Assembly (NCBI GenBank): GCA_037445775.1 | Contig: JBBIJX010000030.1 | Coordinates: 1 to 20,183, forward strand | Direction: 5' to 3' | Length of the DNA: 20,183 nt | Source of the DNA: JBBUX01 sp037445775 | GTDB taxonomy: Bacteria > Actinomycetota > Coriobacteriia > Anaerosomatales > PHET01 | Shown here: piece by piece, positions 1 through 7,790 of the stretch | Numbering within the stretch: the first letter of the stretch is position 1 | Layout: each line of letters begins with the position of its first letter | Translations under genes and position numbers: made by a program | The notes under the pieces: generated by a model | What the model was told of the DNA's origin: nothing | Databases searched by the model: none | What the model saw: the letters and a program-made list of their open reading frames with translations, nothing else

Positions 1-601
1 CGATCGTGACCGTCTCGTAGCCGCACACCGAGACCGTGGCGGGGTTCGTGCCGTGGGCGGTATCGGGGATGACTACCTTCGCGCGCGCGTCCCCCGCGGC
101 GACGTGAGCGGCCCGAAACATCATCAGCGCCGTGAATTCGCCGTGTGCGCCGGCGGCGGGCTGCAGCGTGACTCCAGGGAGACCCGAGATCTCCGCCAGA
201 CCATCGGCGAGTCCCACCATCAGCTTGAGCGCGCCCTGCACCGCATCAACAGGCTGATAAGGATGGAGTCCGGAGAACCCGGGAAGCCGGCACGCGTCCT
301 CGTTAACGCGCGGGTTGTACTTCATCGTGCAGCTGCCAAGCGGGTAACAGCCGGAATCGACGCCGAAGTTCATCTGCGCAAGATGCGCGTAGTGACGCAT
401 GATCTCGAGCTCCGTCACGTGCGGGAGGTTCGGCGGAGCGCTCCGCACACGTTCGCCGAGTTCAGCCGCGAGATCGACGTCGGGGACGTCAAGCGGAGCC
501 GGGAGCACGCAGGTGGACTCGGAGGCGCCGAGCTCGAAGACCGTCTCCCGAGGCCCCCGCACCGGGGCCTTCGCAGGCGTATGTGCGAGGCGCTCGGTCA
601 C
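1..601 (-). CDS. gcvPB: Glycine dehydrogenase (decarboxylating) subunit 2, GcvPB, N-terminal part
   Basis: Reading the minus strand from a GTG at 601 gives an open frame of 200 codons that runs off the left edge. Subunit 2 is the PLP-binding half of the split P-protein, which decarboxylates glycine and passes the aminomethyl group to lipoyl-GcvH. The family signature is plain: residues around 90-106 read FGVDSGCYPLGSCTMKYNP, followed by HPYQPVD, QPAAGAHGE and the PDTAHGTNPA stretch. The catalytic lysine lies further on and is outside the window; the full protein should be about 480 aa. The GTG overlaps the gcvPA stop in a 4-base GTGA overlap, so the two subunits are translationally coupled. 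Truncation is due only to the window edge. Identification is very secure; only the far end is unknown. Confidence 0.95.
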   Translation of the reverse strand, partial: MTERLAHTPAKAPVRGPRETVFELGASESTCVLPAPLDVPDVDLAAELGERVRSAPPNLPHVTELEIMRHYAHLAQMNFGVDSGCYPLGSCTMKYNPRVNEDACRLPGFSGLHPYQPVDAVQGALKLMVGLADGLAEISGLPGVTLQPAAGAHGEFTALMMFRAAHVAAGDARAKVVIPDTAHGTNPATVSVCGYETVTI

Positions 602-1932
602 AGCGATGCCACCTCGCTCACGAAGCCGTCGAGTTCCTCGCGTGTGCGCTGCTCCGTCACGGCGAACAGGCACAGGTCTTCAGTCTCATCATCGGTCTCG
701 ACGACTATCCCGGCGAGATAGCCGCGTTCCCGCATCTTGTCATGCATGTCCCTGGCGTCACCGTCGTAGGCGAGCGCGAACTCGTAGCCGAACGCCACGT
801 CCCATGGAGCACGGAAGCGCCCCGTCCCGAGCAGGCGACCGCGCAGGTAACGCGCCTTCGCGCAGCAGGCCCGCGCAACCCCGGTGAGACCCGCCAGTCC
901 CAGCGCGGACAGGTGGACGCCGGCAGCCAGCGCGTTGAGAGCGTGGTTGCTGCAGATGTTCGACGTCGCCTTCTCGCGCCTGATGTGCTGTTCGCGAGTC
1001 GAGAGTGTCAGCACATAGGCGTCGTTGCCGTCCGCGTCGAGGGTACGGCCCACGAGACGCCCCGGCATCTGGCGAACATGATCGAGCATGCAGGCGAAGA
1101 AGCCCAGGCCCGGCCCGCCAAAGCTCATGGCTCCGCCGAGCGGTTGGCCTTCCCCGACTACGATGTCCGCTCCGAATACGGAGGGGGGTTCAAGAATGGC
1201 GAGCAGGACCGGGTTCGACGCGACCACGAACAGGGCTCCGACGTTGCGGGCCGCCGTACCGAGCATCGAGAGGTCCTCGAGGTTGCCCATGAAGTTCGGG
1301 CTCGCGCACAGCACGGCAGCGACATCGTAGTCAAGCGCGGACGTGACCGGATCAACCTCGCTCACCCCCCCGTTCGCACACACAACGTCGACCGTGAGCA
1401 GACCTGAGTCCGCGTACGTGAGCAGCGTCTCCACCCACTCCGGATGCACCGGGCCCGCCACAACCACACGGCAGCGACGCGTGAGCCTGCACGCCATGAG
1501 CGCAGCCTCGACGAACGCGGTCGCTCCGTCGTACATGCTCGCGTTGGCGACCTGCATCCCGGTAAGTTCGCAGATCATCGTCTGGTACTCGTAGATCGCC
1601 TGGAGAGTTCCCTGGCTGACTTCGGGTTGATAGGGCGTGTAGGCGGTGAAGAACTCCGGTCGGCGGATGACGTGGTCGACGACGCTCGGCACGTAGTGGT
1701 CGTAGCAGCCTGCGCCGGCCAGACTCACGAGTTCCGTCGCGGGCGTGTTCGTCGCGGCAAGCTCGCGAAGATGGCGCACAAGCTCCATCTCCGACATGCC
1801 GCTGGGAAGCGAGAGCGGTCTGCCGAGTCGCGCGGGAGCTGGAACGTCAGTGAACAGATCCTCGATCGACGCGGCCCCGACGACATCGAGCATTCCGGCG
1901 CGCTGCTCGCATGTGAACGGGATGTGGCGCAT
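598..1932 (-). CDS. gcvPA: Glycine dehydrogenase (decarboxylating) subunit 1, GcvPA
   Basis: 444 aa, the usual length for the split P-protein's first subunit. It starts MRHIPFTCEQRAGML and carries the conserved early block with YTPYQPEVSQGTLQAIYEYQ (about residues 97-116), then MICELTGMQVANASMYDGATA, all diagnostic of GcvPA. Subunit 1 lacks the PLP lysine and forms the heterotetramer with GcvPB. The ATG lies 5 bases after the gcvH stop and the gene ends inside the gcvPB start, so it sits within one polycistronic mRNA. The Shine-Dalgarno (an AGGG about 11 bases upstream, inside the gcvH stop region) is weak, which suggests coupling to gcvH translation. Nothing in the sequence looks broken. Confidence 0.96.
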   Translation of the reverse strand: MRHIPFTCEQRAGMLDVVGAASIEDLFTDVPAPARLGRPLSLPSGMSEMELVRHLRELAATNTPATELVSLAGAGCYDHYVPSVVDHVIRRPEFFTAYTPYQPEVSQGTLQAIYEYQTMICELTGMQVANASMYDGATAFVEAALMACRLTRRCRVVVAGPVHPEWVETLLTYADSGLLTVDVVCANGGVSEVDPVTSALDYDVAAVLCASPNFMGNLEDLSMLGTAARNVGALFVVASNPVLLAILEPPSVFGADIVVGEGQPLGGAMSFGGPGLGFFACMLDHVRQMPGRLVGRTLDADGNDAYVLTLSTREQHIRREKATSNICSNHALNALAAGVHLSALGLAGLTGVARACCAKARYLRGRLLGTGRFRAPWDVAFGYEFALAYDGDARDMHDKMRERGYLAGIVVETDDETEDLCLFAVTEQRTREELDGFVSEVASL

Positions 1933-1937
1933 GGAGC

Positions 1938-2321
1938 CTAGCCCTGTGCGACGAAGTCGTCGTACTCGGCTGCGCTCAGGAGTTCATCGACCTGCGACGG
2001 GTTCTCCAGCTTGACCTTGATCATCCAACCACCGCCGTACGCGTCCGCGTTGACGGTCTCAGGCGTATCGGCCAGCGCGTCGTTCACCTCGACGATCTCG
2101 CCCGACACCGGCGCGTAGAGTTCCGAGACCGACTTGACCGACTCGACCTCACCGAACGCCTCGCCCGCCGCGACTACGTCGCCGGCTCCCGGAAGGTCCA
2201 CGTAGACGACCTCACCCAGCTGGTCCTGTGCGAAATCGGTGATGCCGACGGTCGCGATGTCTCCGTCGACGATGATCCACTCGTGCTCCTTGGAGTAGCT
2301 GCGGTCGCTCGGACTGGGCAT
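1938..2321 (-). CDS. gcvH: Glycine cleavage system H protein (lipoyl carrier)
   Basis: 127 aa, typical for GcvH. It shuttles the aminomethyl intermediate on a lipoyl-lysine between GcvP, GcvT and dihydrolipoamide dehydrogenase. The lipoylation site is the ESVKS motif, with Lys63 in this numbering; the preceding GITDFAQDQLGEVVYVDLP block is equally typical. I chose the ATG at 2321 rather than the in-frame ATG at 2339 because an AAGGGAG Shine-Dalgarno sits 8 bases before the inner ATG, while nothing comparable precedes the outer one. The gene follows gcvT by 27 bases and precedes gcvPA by 5. No lipoate ligase or lipoyl synthase is in the window, so the modification enzymes are elsewhere. Confidence 0.95.
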   Translation of the reverse strand: MPSPSDRSYSKEHEWIIVDGDIATVGITDFAQDQLGEVVYVDLPGAGDVVAAGEAFGEVESVKSVSELYAPVSGEIVEVNDALADTPETVNADAYGGGWMIKVKLENPSQVDELLSAAEYDDFVAQG

Positions 2322-2348
2322 CTGTCGCGCTCCCTTCATGCGGTTTCC

Positions 2349-3473
2349 TCAGGTACTCGTCACGGGGAGCGAACTCCCGGTGACGAACGGCGGCTTCACA
2401 ACGGTGGCGCGGGCTGTCTTCGACCGAATCCTGATGTCGAAGCACTCGCCTATCGTCGCTGACCGCGCCGGGACGTACGCCGTGGCGATTCCCGACTCAA
2501 TCGTCGGCGAATACGTGCCGCTCGCTACCTTACCCACCTCTATTCCCCCATGCAACACGCTGTGACCGGGGCGGGCTATGGCGTCTTCGACGAGCAGGAA
2601 CACCAGGCGGCGCTCCGGCCCCGACTCGCGCACGCGCTCGACGGCTCTGCGCCCGACGAACTCCCCCTTCTCACGGCCGACCACCCATCCGAGACCTGCC
2701 GAGATCGGGTCGACAGAACGATCCATGTCGCTTCCGTACAAGTGGTAGCCCATCTCGAGCCGCAGGGTGTCCCGGGCTCCCAGTCCGCAAGGTGTGACCT
2801 CGGGATACGACAACAGCAAGCGCCAGACGACAGGCGCGTCCGCCGCACGGCAGAAGATCTCGACGCCGTCCTCCCCGGTATAGCCGGTACGCGCTATGAG
2901 GCACGGCACCGCACCATCGAGGAGGGCCTCCGCGACGCTGAAACGCCCGGGAGCCATCCAGCCCTCGCCGGCCAACCCGGAGACGACGCCGAGGGCAAGC
3001 GGCCCCTGCACGGCGATGAGCGCGGTGCGTTCAGACTCGTCAACCAGTTCGACGTCGTCAGGCGCCTGTAGGCGCAGGTGCTCGAGGTCTGAGAGGCGGT
3101 TGGACGCGTTGGCAACGATCAGGTACTCAAGATCGCCCGAGTGGTAGACGATGAGGTCGTCGACGATGCCGCCGTGTTCGTCGAGCAAGAGCGTGTACTG
3201 CGCCTGTCCTAGGCCGGAGATGCGACTTAGGTCGTTGGTGAGCGCGTGCTGCAGGAAGTCGAACGAACCGAATCCGAACACGCGGAACTCGGCCATGTGG
3301 GATACGTCGAAGACGCCGGCGCGTGTCCGGACCGCCCGGTGCTCGTCGATGATCCCGCCGTACTGAACGGGCATCTCGAAGCCGGCGAACGGTACCATCC
3401 GGGCGCCGAGCGCGAGGTGCTCCTCGTAGAGAGGCGTGCGGCTCAGCGGACCCGCTGCGGCATTGTCTGACAT
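2349..3473 (-). CDS. gcvT: Glycine cleavage system T protein (aminomethyltransferase)
   Basis: 374 aa. It transfers the aminomethyl carbon from lipoyl-GcvH to tetrahydrofolate, releasing ammonia. N-terminal FAGFEMPVQYGGIIDEH and GVFDVSHMAEF are classic; GGIVDDLIVY at 101-110 contains the catalytic Asp (D105, equivalent to E. coli D101 by motif), and ARTGYTGEDGVEIF and the LGARDTLRLEMG block follow. A longer frame opens at 3563 but would overlap the upstream stop codon; the ATG at 3473 has a GGTGGAG site 7-8 bases ahead and gives the normal family length. It is first of the gcv genes, 59 bases after the carboxypeptidase gene, so it may be co-transcribed with it or have a promoter in that gap. 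Confidence 0.96.
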   Translation of the reverse strand: MSDNAAAGPLSRTPLYEEHLALGARMVPFAGFEMPVQYGGIIDEHRAVRTRAGVFDVSHMAEFRVFGFGSFDFLQHALTNDLSRISGLGQAQYTLLLDEHGGIVDDLIVYHSGDLEYLIVANASNRLSDLEHLRLQAPDDVELVDESERTALIAVQGPLALGVVSGLAGEGWMAPGRFSVAEALLDGAVPCLIARTGYTGEDGVEIFCRAADAPVVWRLLLSYPEVTPCGLGARDTLRLEMGYHLYGSDMDRSVDPISAGLGWVVGREKGEFVGRRAVERVRESGPERRLVFLLVEDAIARPGHSVLHGGIEVGKVASGTYSPTIESGIATAYVPARSATIGECFDIRIRSKTARATVVKPPFVTGSSLPVTST

Positions 3474-3501
3474 GGACGGTCTCCACCTTCCTGTTCGTTG
3501 T

Positions 3502-3517
3502 CGTGTCCGAAGACACG
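3502..3517 (-). promoter_or_regulatory. UUCG-capped RNA hairpin in the gcvT leader
   Basis: On the minus strand CGTGTC-TTCG-GACACG makes a perfect 6-bp stem closed by a C(UUCG)G tetraloop, one of the most stable RNA loops known. It lies between the carboxypeptidase stop (3533) and the gcvT Shine-Dalgarno. No U-tract follows, so it is not a standard intrinsic terminator. It may protect the downstream gcv message after cleavage, or reduce read-through. Role is inference; the structure is seen directly. Confidence 0.5.
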
Positions 3518-3532
3518 TCAGATCGCTACACG

Positions 3533-4777
3533 CTAACGCTCTCCGCCGGTGAGTCCGCGCCACGCGCGCACGAGCGCAATGCCGATCCGCTGGAGCAGTG
3601 ACGGGCGGTCAACGTCATGCTCCGCGATCAGGGGAATCGTCGCGATCGTCTCACCGGCCTGCGTGAAAGTCGCCACCCCGACGCGGTCGCCGGCGCGCAC
3701 CGGTGCCTCGACCTGCGCCACCGAAACCGTGCGAGTGATGGGCCCGGCGAGATCGAAGACCGCAACTGACGTGTCCGCCGACACGGCGGCGGGTACACGC
3801 ATGTCGAGATAGTCGGCCACCGGCGCCTCACCGATCACCGTTCCCTTGCTCGCAAGCCGCTGCCAGCGATAGTGCGCGAAGCCGAAGTCCAAGAGCTCCC
3901 GCGCGTCACGGAATCGGGCAATCTCGCTGCCAGTGCCGAGCACCACCGCCTGGAGCTCGAGGCCGCCACGTTCCGCGCTGCCAACGAGGGAGTAGCCGGC
4001 ACGGTTCGTCCACCCGGTCTTGACCCCGTTCATGCCGGGATAGTTGCCGAGCATCAGGTTGGTGTTCTCGATCCGCTCAGTACGCCTGCCCTCCCCGATC
4101 GTGGCCGTCTTGCGTGCCACCGCGCGTCGGATCTCGGGCTTCGTCATCGCATAGCGCACAAGCGTCGAGATGTCGGCGGCTGTCGAGTAGTGGTTCGCCT
4201 GGTCGAGTCCGTGCGAGTTCCGGAACCGGGTGCGGCTGAGCCCGAGTTCCTCGGCCTTCGCGTTCATCAGCTTGACGAACCCCTCCTCGCTTCCCGTCAC
4301 ATGCTCGGCTATCGCTACAGCGGCATCGTTGCCTGACTTGATGAGAAGCGCCTCGACCAGCTCACTCAGAGGCAACCGTTCGCCTGGGCGAAGGAACGCG
4401 GTCGACTCGCCGATCGCCGCCGAAGACCTCGGAATGGTGACGGGGTCGTCGGGGTCGCCGTGCTCGAGCGCAACGACTGCCGTCATGATCTTCGTGATGC
4501 TCGCGATCGCGCGGCGGTCTTCGGGGCGTCGAGACCACAGCACCCTGCCATCCTCTGTGACAAGCACACCAGACGCAAGCGCCACGTCCGGGAGAACCCC
4601 CTTGACGATCCCAAGCTCCTTGTACGAGCGCCCAGCCACGCGGTCAGAACCGCGGATCTCGGCGTGCGCGAACGGGACGACGCCCGCGAGGGCCCAGGCC
4701 GCCGTAGTGACGCACGCTACAAGCGTCGCTATGAGTCGACACGCGCACTCGAGTGTGAGGCGCTTCGTCGGGAACAT
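3533..4777 (-). CDS. D-alanyl-D-alanine carboxypeptidase (PBP5-like, peptidase S11)
   Basis: 414 aa from the ATG at 4777, which has AGGAG 4 bases ahead and begins a signal peptide (MFPTKR, then a hydrophobic run to about residue 38, AHA-like cleavage). A longer frame to 4990 would run through the divergent gene and is not credible. All three serine-DD-peptidase motifs are present: SITK (S93-K96), SGN (148-150) and KTG (253-255). A PBP5-like C-terminal beta domain covers roughly 315-385, and a basic amphipathic tail (about 391-410) could be the membrane anchor. It trims the terminal D-Ala of peptidoglycan stem peptides outside the membrane. It lies just upstream of the glycine cleavage genes with no obvious functional link. 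DacA, DacF or DacB-type sub-assignment is not possible by eye. Confidence 0.93.
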   Translation of the reverse strand: MFPTKRLTLECACRLIATLVACVTTAAWALAGVVPFAHAEIRGSDRVAGRSYKELGIVKGVLPDVALASGVLVTEDGRVLWSRRPEDRRAIASITKIMTAVVALEHGDPDDPVTIPRSSAAIGESTAFLRPGERLPLSELVEALLIKSGNDAAVAIAEHVTGSEEGFVKLMNAKAEELGLSRTRFRNSHGLDQANHYSTAADISTLVRYAMTKPEIRRAVARKTATIGEGRRTERIENTNLMLGNYPGMNGVKTGWTNRAGYSLVGSAERGGLELQAVVLGTGSEIARFRDARELLDFGFAHYRWQRLASKGTVIGEAPVADYLDMRVPAAVSADTSVAVFDLAGPITRTVSVAQVEAPVRAGDRVGVATFTQAGETIATIPLIAEHDVDRPSLLQRIGIALVRAWRGLTGGER

Positions 4778-4815
4778 GAGTCTCCTGGGACGACCGTCAC
4801 TGCGGGCTGGTGGGC

Positions 4816-4821
4816 TATAAT
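4816..4821 (+). promoter_or_regulatory. Consensus -10 box (TATAAT) of the divergent membrane GGDEF-like gene
   Basis: An exact TATAAT on the plus strand in a very GC-rich context, inside the 91-base gap between two divergent genes. No good -35 hexamer is seen 16-18 bases upstream. The expected start of transcription is at about 4827-4829, which coincides with an in-frame GTG at 4827. This allows either a leaderless mRNA starting at that GTG or a 40-base leader to the ATG at 4869. Confidence 0.55.
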
Positions 4822-4868
4822 GCATCGTGGGACAGGGTACCACCGTCGCACGAATTGATCGGAGCCTG

Positions 4869-5678
4869 ATGAACCCCACGCGCTTGGCACACCTGATCCT
4901 CGTCATCGGTGCGGCCGCGATACTCGGATCGCTCGCATTCGCGCTGCCGGCCGGACCGCCAGAGACAGCGGAAGTCGTCGCCCAGTTCATGCTACTTGGC
5001 GTGCTCTGGGCAGCGGTCCGCTACGGACGGCGCGGCGGGACGATAGCGGCATGTACCGCCGCCGTCGCCTACGTCGCGATGCGACTGCCACAGCTCGCCG
5101 CAGCGGACATCACGCCTGAGCTGATGCTGATGGTGGCGTCCCGTATCGCCGCATTCGGCCTCGTGGGCATCGTTGGCGGTGAGGCCAGCCGGCGGCTCAT
5201 GTACTCGTTCGTGAGCGTCGATGGCGGCAGCGCGCTCGACGAGTGGTCAGGTGTCTTCAACGAGAGTTTCCTCAGGAAAGAACTCGACCAGGCCCTCGGC
5301 CGCTTCACGCGCTACGGCGAGCCTTTCACGATGGTGCTCATCACGTTGTCCCCGTCACTGCTCACCGACCTCAAGCCATCCCGGCAGCGGGCGATCGTCC
5401 GGCGACTCAGTGACAACTTGCGCTCGGATATCCGCATGGTCGACGAGGTGGCACGCCTCGACGACGGCCGCTTCGTCGTTTTGCTGCCTCACACGCCCAA
5501 GTCCGGTGGCCAGATCGTGTGCTCAAGACTCTTGGCGCTCAGCAGGTCCACTCTCGCCGCCCGCGACGAGGCCGTCACTGCACGGTCGATGTCATGCCCG
5601 GACGACGAGTCGGCCATGCGAGCGCTACAAAGCGAGCTCGCTGCCCGCTCCGACGATCAGAGCGAGATCGGAGCATAG
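4869..5678 (+). CDS. Membrane protein with degenerate, truncated GGDEF-like domain
   Basis: 269 aa from the ATG at 4869, which has GGAG 4 bases upstream; an in-frame GTG at 4827 would add 14 residues. Four hydrophobic segments (about 7-27, 36-52, 58-72, 84-104) form an N-terminal membrane module. The cytosolic part resembles the first two thirds of a GGDEF domain: a helix with NESFLRKELDQALGRFTRYGEP, a beta strand (FTMVLITL), then DIRMVDEVARLDDGRFVVLLP at 187-207. The signature position reads D-D-G-R-F (198-202) instead of GGDEF, and the usual C-terminal SIGVA and AK..GRN blocks are absent. It therefore should not make c-di-GMP; a sensor, regulator or scaffold is possible. GGDEF ancestry is by eye and moderately sure. 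It is transcribed away from the carboxypeptidase and converges on the VanW gene. Confidence 0.75.
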   Translation: MNPTRLAHLILVIGAAAILGSLAFALPAGPPETAEVVAQFMLLGVLWAAVRYGRRGGTIAACTAAVAYVAMRLPQLAAADITPELMLMVASRIAAFGLVGIVGGEASRRLMYSFVSVDGGSALDEWSGVFNESFLRKELDQALGRFTRYGEPFTMVLITLSPSLLTDLKPSRQRAIVRRLSDNLRSDIRMVDEVARLDDGRFVVLLPHTPKSGGQIVCSRLLALSRSTLAARDEAVTARSMSCPDDESAMRALQSELAARSDDQSEIGA

Positions 5679-5721
5679 AGTTCGCTCGGACCGAGCATTC
5701 GTGAGCTCGCCTCCGCGAACT
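5679..5721. terminator. Inverted repeat between convergent genes, possible bidirectional terminator
   Basis: AGTTCGC (5679-5685) pairs with GCGAACT (5715-5721), and a palindromic GCTCGG-A-CCGAGC lies inside at 5684-5696. It fills the 42-base gap between the convergent stop codons at 5678 and 5721. The T-tracts are poor, so terminator function is tentative. Confidence 0.35.
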
Positions 5722-7598
5722 TACGGCGTCAACGTCGCCGCATCGGACGCCTTGGGCTTCTCCTTCGTGCCCACTCGCACGACCTGGACTTTCGGCCTGT
5801 ACACGGAGACGAACGAGTCCTCGCGCACGATCTCCCCGGCCCTCTGCACCGTGCGCTTGACCGTGATCGATCGGCCGGTCACGCCGGGGTCCTCAACGGT
5901 CTTGGATCCGACGTACATGTCCGGATCCTCGATCTTCCTCGTCGGGAACGGCTTGATGTTTCGCCATTCGCTCGTCGACGCGCTCACGTCGTAACCAGGA
6001 TCGGTACCGTAGAGCGCGATCGTGATTGACGACGGCGTGTAGCTGACCGAGACCAGCAGCCAGTTGTCCGTATCGTTCTTGAACCTCAGGTCCGGACCGC
6101 CCCACGAGACTGTCGCGTCTCGCCCTTTGGGGTAGTGCGAGATGTAGAACGAGTGGTTTCGGCGCTGAACCACCGGCAGGCCGGACTCGAACACGGTGTT
6201 GAACAGCGTCGTGCCGACCTGGCAGATGCCTCCGCCCAGTTGCTGAACGACTTCGCCGTTGACAATGGCGCCGGCCTCTTGATAACCCTTCGCCGCCGTA
6301 CGCTCCCCGATCGTGTCGTTGAACGAGAACGTCCCGCCTGGCTCGATCAGCGTGCCGTCGAGGGAGTTGCCCAGCAGATGTATGTTGTTGACGCGCGACC
6401 GGGCGCTCGACGCAAACGTCGTGGTGTAGCGAGCGATGCGCTCCTTGATGCCCATCGACCTGGCTCGTTCAGTGGTCAGATCGGGCTCGATGCGCGTCGT
6501 CTGTAGCGCTACCGTGCGATCGGAGCCCGGGTCGGTCAGCTTCTCGGTTAGATCGCGAGCGAGCGCCTTCGTGTCCGGTCCGACACCCGTCTTGGACGCG
6601 ATGATCGAGACGCGGCCTCCGGCTGTCGTGAACTTCGCGTCGACCGCGGGCTTGCCGACCTTCGCTCCGACCGCCTCCGTGATCGCTCCGCCGGCGCGCT
6701 TCGCAGACACCAGAGCTGCGAGCGTGATCTCCTCAGAGGGCGCCGCCTCTTGTGAAGTCGTCTCGCTCGAGCGTGCAGCGGCCACTTCGTCGCTGCGCTT
6801 GAAGACGATCCACGAAGCGATCTGTTCCGGCTGGAACTCCCACGACGAATCCTTGTACGTGATGCTTGCAGGCGCCGAGAGCATCTGCTTGGCGACGTCG
6901 CGCGCCACTTCCGCCTCGACATCCGTGATCACGACCGGCGCCACTCCCACAGGCGCCTCGACCGTACGCTCTTCAGAGAGGATGGTGTCGAGCACCCGAG
7001 CCTCGAGCGAACCCTTGTCGAGCGCCACACCGTCTTTGCCCGGAACAACGACCGGCTCGACCCCGGTGATCTTCACTGTCGCGTCCACCGCGGCGACGTC
7101 CGTCGACTTAGCGATCCTGTCCCAGACGGTAGCGGCACGCGTCGGGTCTACCTTCGGCCGAGCTGGGACATCGAATACACCGAACCACGCACCCGCCCGC
7201 CCAAGAACGACGGTTAGCGGTCCGCCTTCGCGCCCGATACCCATCGCCTCGTCGACCATCGCGTCGTAGTCAAACTCGAGCCCCAGTTCGCGCGGGAGGA
7301 CCTCGAACGACTCGTCGCCGCTGACAACGGCCACCGGCCGCTCGGCCTGCTTTGGCAGTGTCTGTCTGAGCGCTTCGGACGCGGCGGCCGGACTCTTCCC
7401 TCCGACACCGACGCCGGCCACCTCGACACCCGGATGGACGCGCCCCCAACTCAAGGCCAGATCCAGCCCGACAAGCATCACCACAGCGATGGCCGCGCCA
7501 GCAAGGGTCGCGACCGGAATCTTCCTGCGTCTCGACTTCGTACGTTCGACAGCACGCTGACGACGCCTCTCGGCGTAGTCGATACGCGACGTACTCAC
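5721..7598 (-). CDS. VanW family cell-wall protein with G5 domain (YoaR-like)
   Basis: 625 aa from a GTG at 7598. The N-terminus is short and basic (RRRQRAVERTKSRRRK), then one membrane helix (about 29-49), leaving a large extracellular part. Two tandem peptidoglycan-binding-4-like repeats cover roughly 85-200 and 235-345. The VanW domain is at about 392-520, with GGTFSFNDTIGERT and LGGGICQVGTTLFN as hallmarks. A G5-like beta domain follows (about 545-610). Such proteins are surface-attached and peptidoglycan-associated; the biochemical role of VanW is unknown, and the name does not imply vancomycin resistance. The frame is open to 7718, but no Shine-Dalgarno precedes those starts, an inverted repeat overlaps them, and the GTG has AGGG 6 bases ahead and yields a normal topology. 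Start confidence is moderate, identity high. Confidence 0.9.
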   Translation of the reverse strand: MSTSRIDYAERRRQRAVERTKSRRRKIPVATLAGAAIAVVMLVGLDLALSWGRVHPGVEVAGVGVGGKSPAAASEALRQTLPKQAERPVAVVSGDESFEVLPRELGLEFDYDAMVDEAMGIGREGGPLTVVLGRAGAWFGVFDVPARPKVDPTRAATVWDRIAKSTDVAAVDATVKITGVEPVVVPGKDGVALDKGSLEARVLDTILSEERTVEAPVGVAPVVITDVEAEVARDVAKQMLSAPASITYKDSSWEFQPEQIASWIVFKRSDEVAAARSSETTSQEAAPSEEITLAALVSAKRAGGAITEAVGAKVGKPAVDAKFTTAGGRVSIIASKTGVGPDTKALARDLTEKLTDPGSDRTVALQTTRIEPDLTTERARSMGIKERIARYTTTFASSARSRVNNIHLLGNSLDGTLIEPGGTFSFNDTIGERTAAKGYQEAGAIVNGEVVQQLGGGICQVGTTLFNTVFESGLPVVQRRNHSFYISHYPKGRDATVSWGGPDLRFKNDTDNWLLVSVSYTPSSITIALYGTDPGYDVSASTSEWRNIKPFPTRKIEDPDMYVGSKTVEDPGVTGRSITVKRTVQRAGEIVREDSFVSVYRPKVQVVRVGTKEKPKASDAATLTP

Positions 7599-7714
7599 CT
7601 CTGGCCCTGACACCTGGTCTCGTACTCCCGTCGGAAGCGACACGCGGGATCGCGCAATCCACATGCGCGCGAAGGCGTGTTGTCCGTCGAATGATACCCG
7701 CCGGTTGGGGCTCA

Positions 7715-7754
7715 TCACCCGGGCGTAACGCGCACGTAAACGACGTCCGGGTGA
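7715..7754. repeat. Inverted repeat upstream of the VanW gene
   Basis: TCACCCGG (7715-7722) and CCGGGTGA (7747-7754) form an 8-bp perfect stem with a 24-base loop. It lies in the 192-base gap between the end of the nucleotidyltransferase fusion gene and the VanW start, all on the minus strand. It may be an operator or a weak terminator of the upstream operon; there is no T-tract on the minus strand. The rest of the gap shows only a weak TATCAT -10 candidate (7691-7696, minus). Confidence 0.35.
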
Positions 7755-7790
7755 CGCCGCCAGAGCAAGTCCCGCGCCGTGAGGATCCTC

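Noticed and set aside
583..1407. Long plus-strand open frame of about 274 codons inside gcvPA
   Set aside because: Antisense to a clearly identified gcvPA; composition is the Arg/Ala/Gly-rich pattern of GC-rich shadow frames and no domain is recognisable.
3474..3532. Glycine riboswitch upstream of gcvT
   Set aside because: Gap is only 59 bases and none of the conserved glycine aptamer core is visible.
7599..7718. N-terminal extension of the VanW protein by 40 residues
   Set aside because: No ribosome site before the starts at 7718/7715, an inverted repeat overlaps them, and the extension is not needed for topology.
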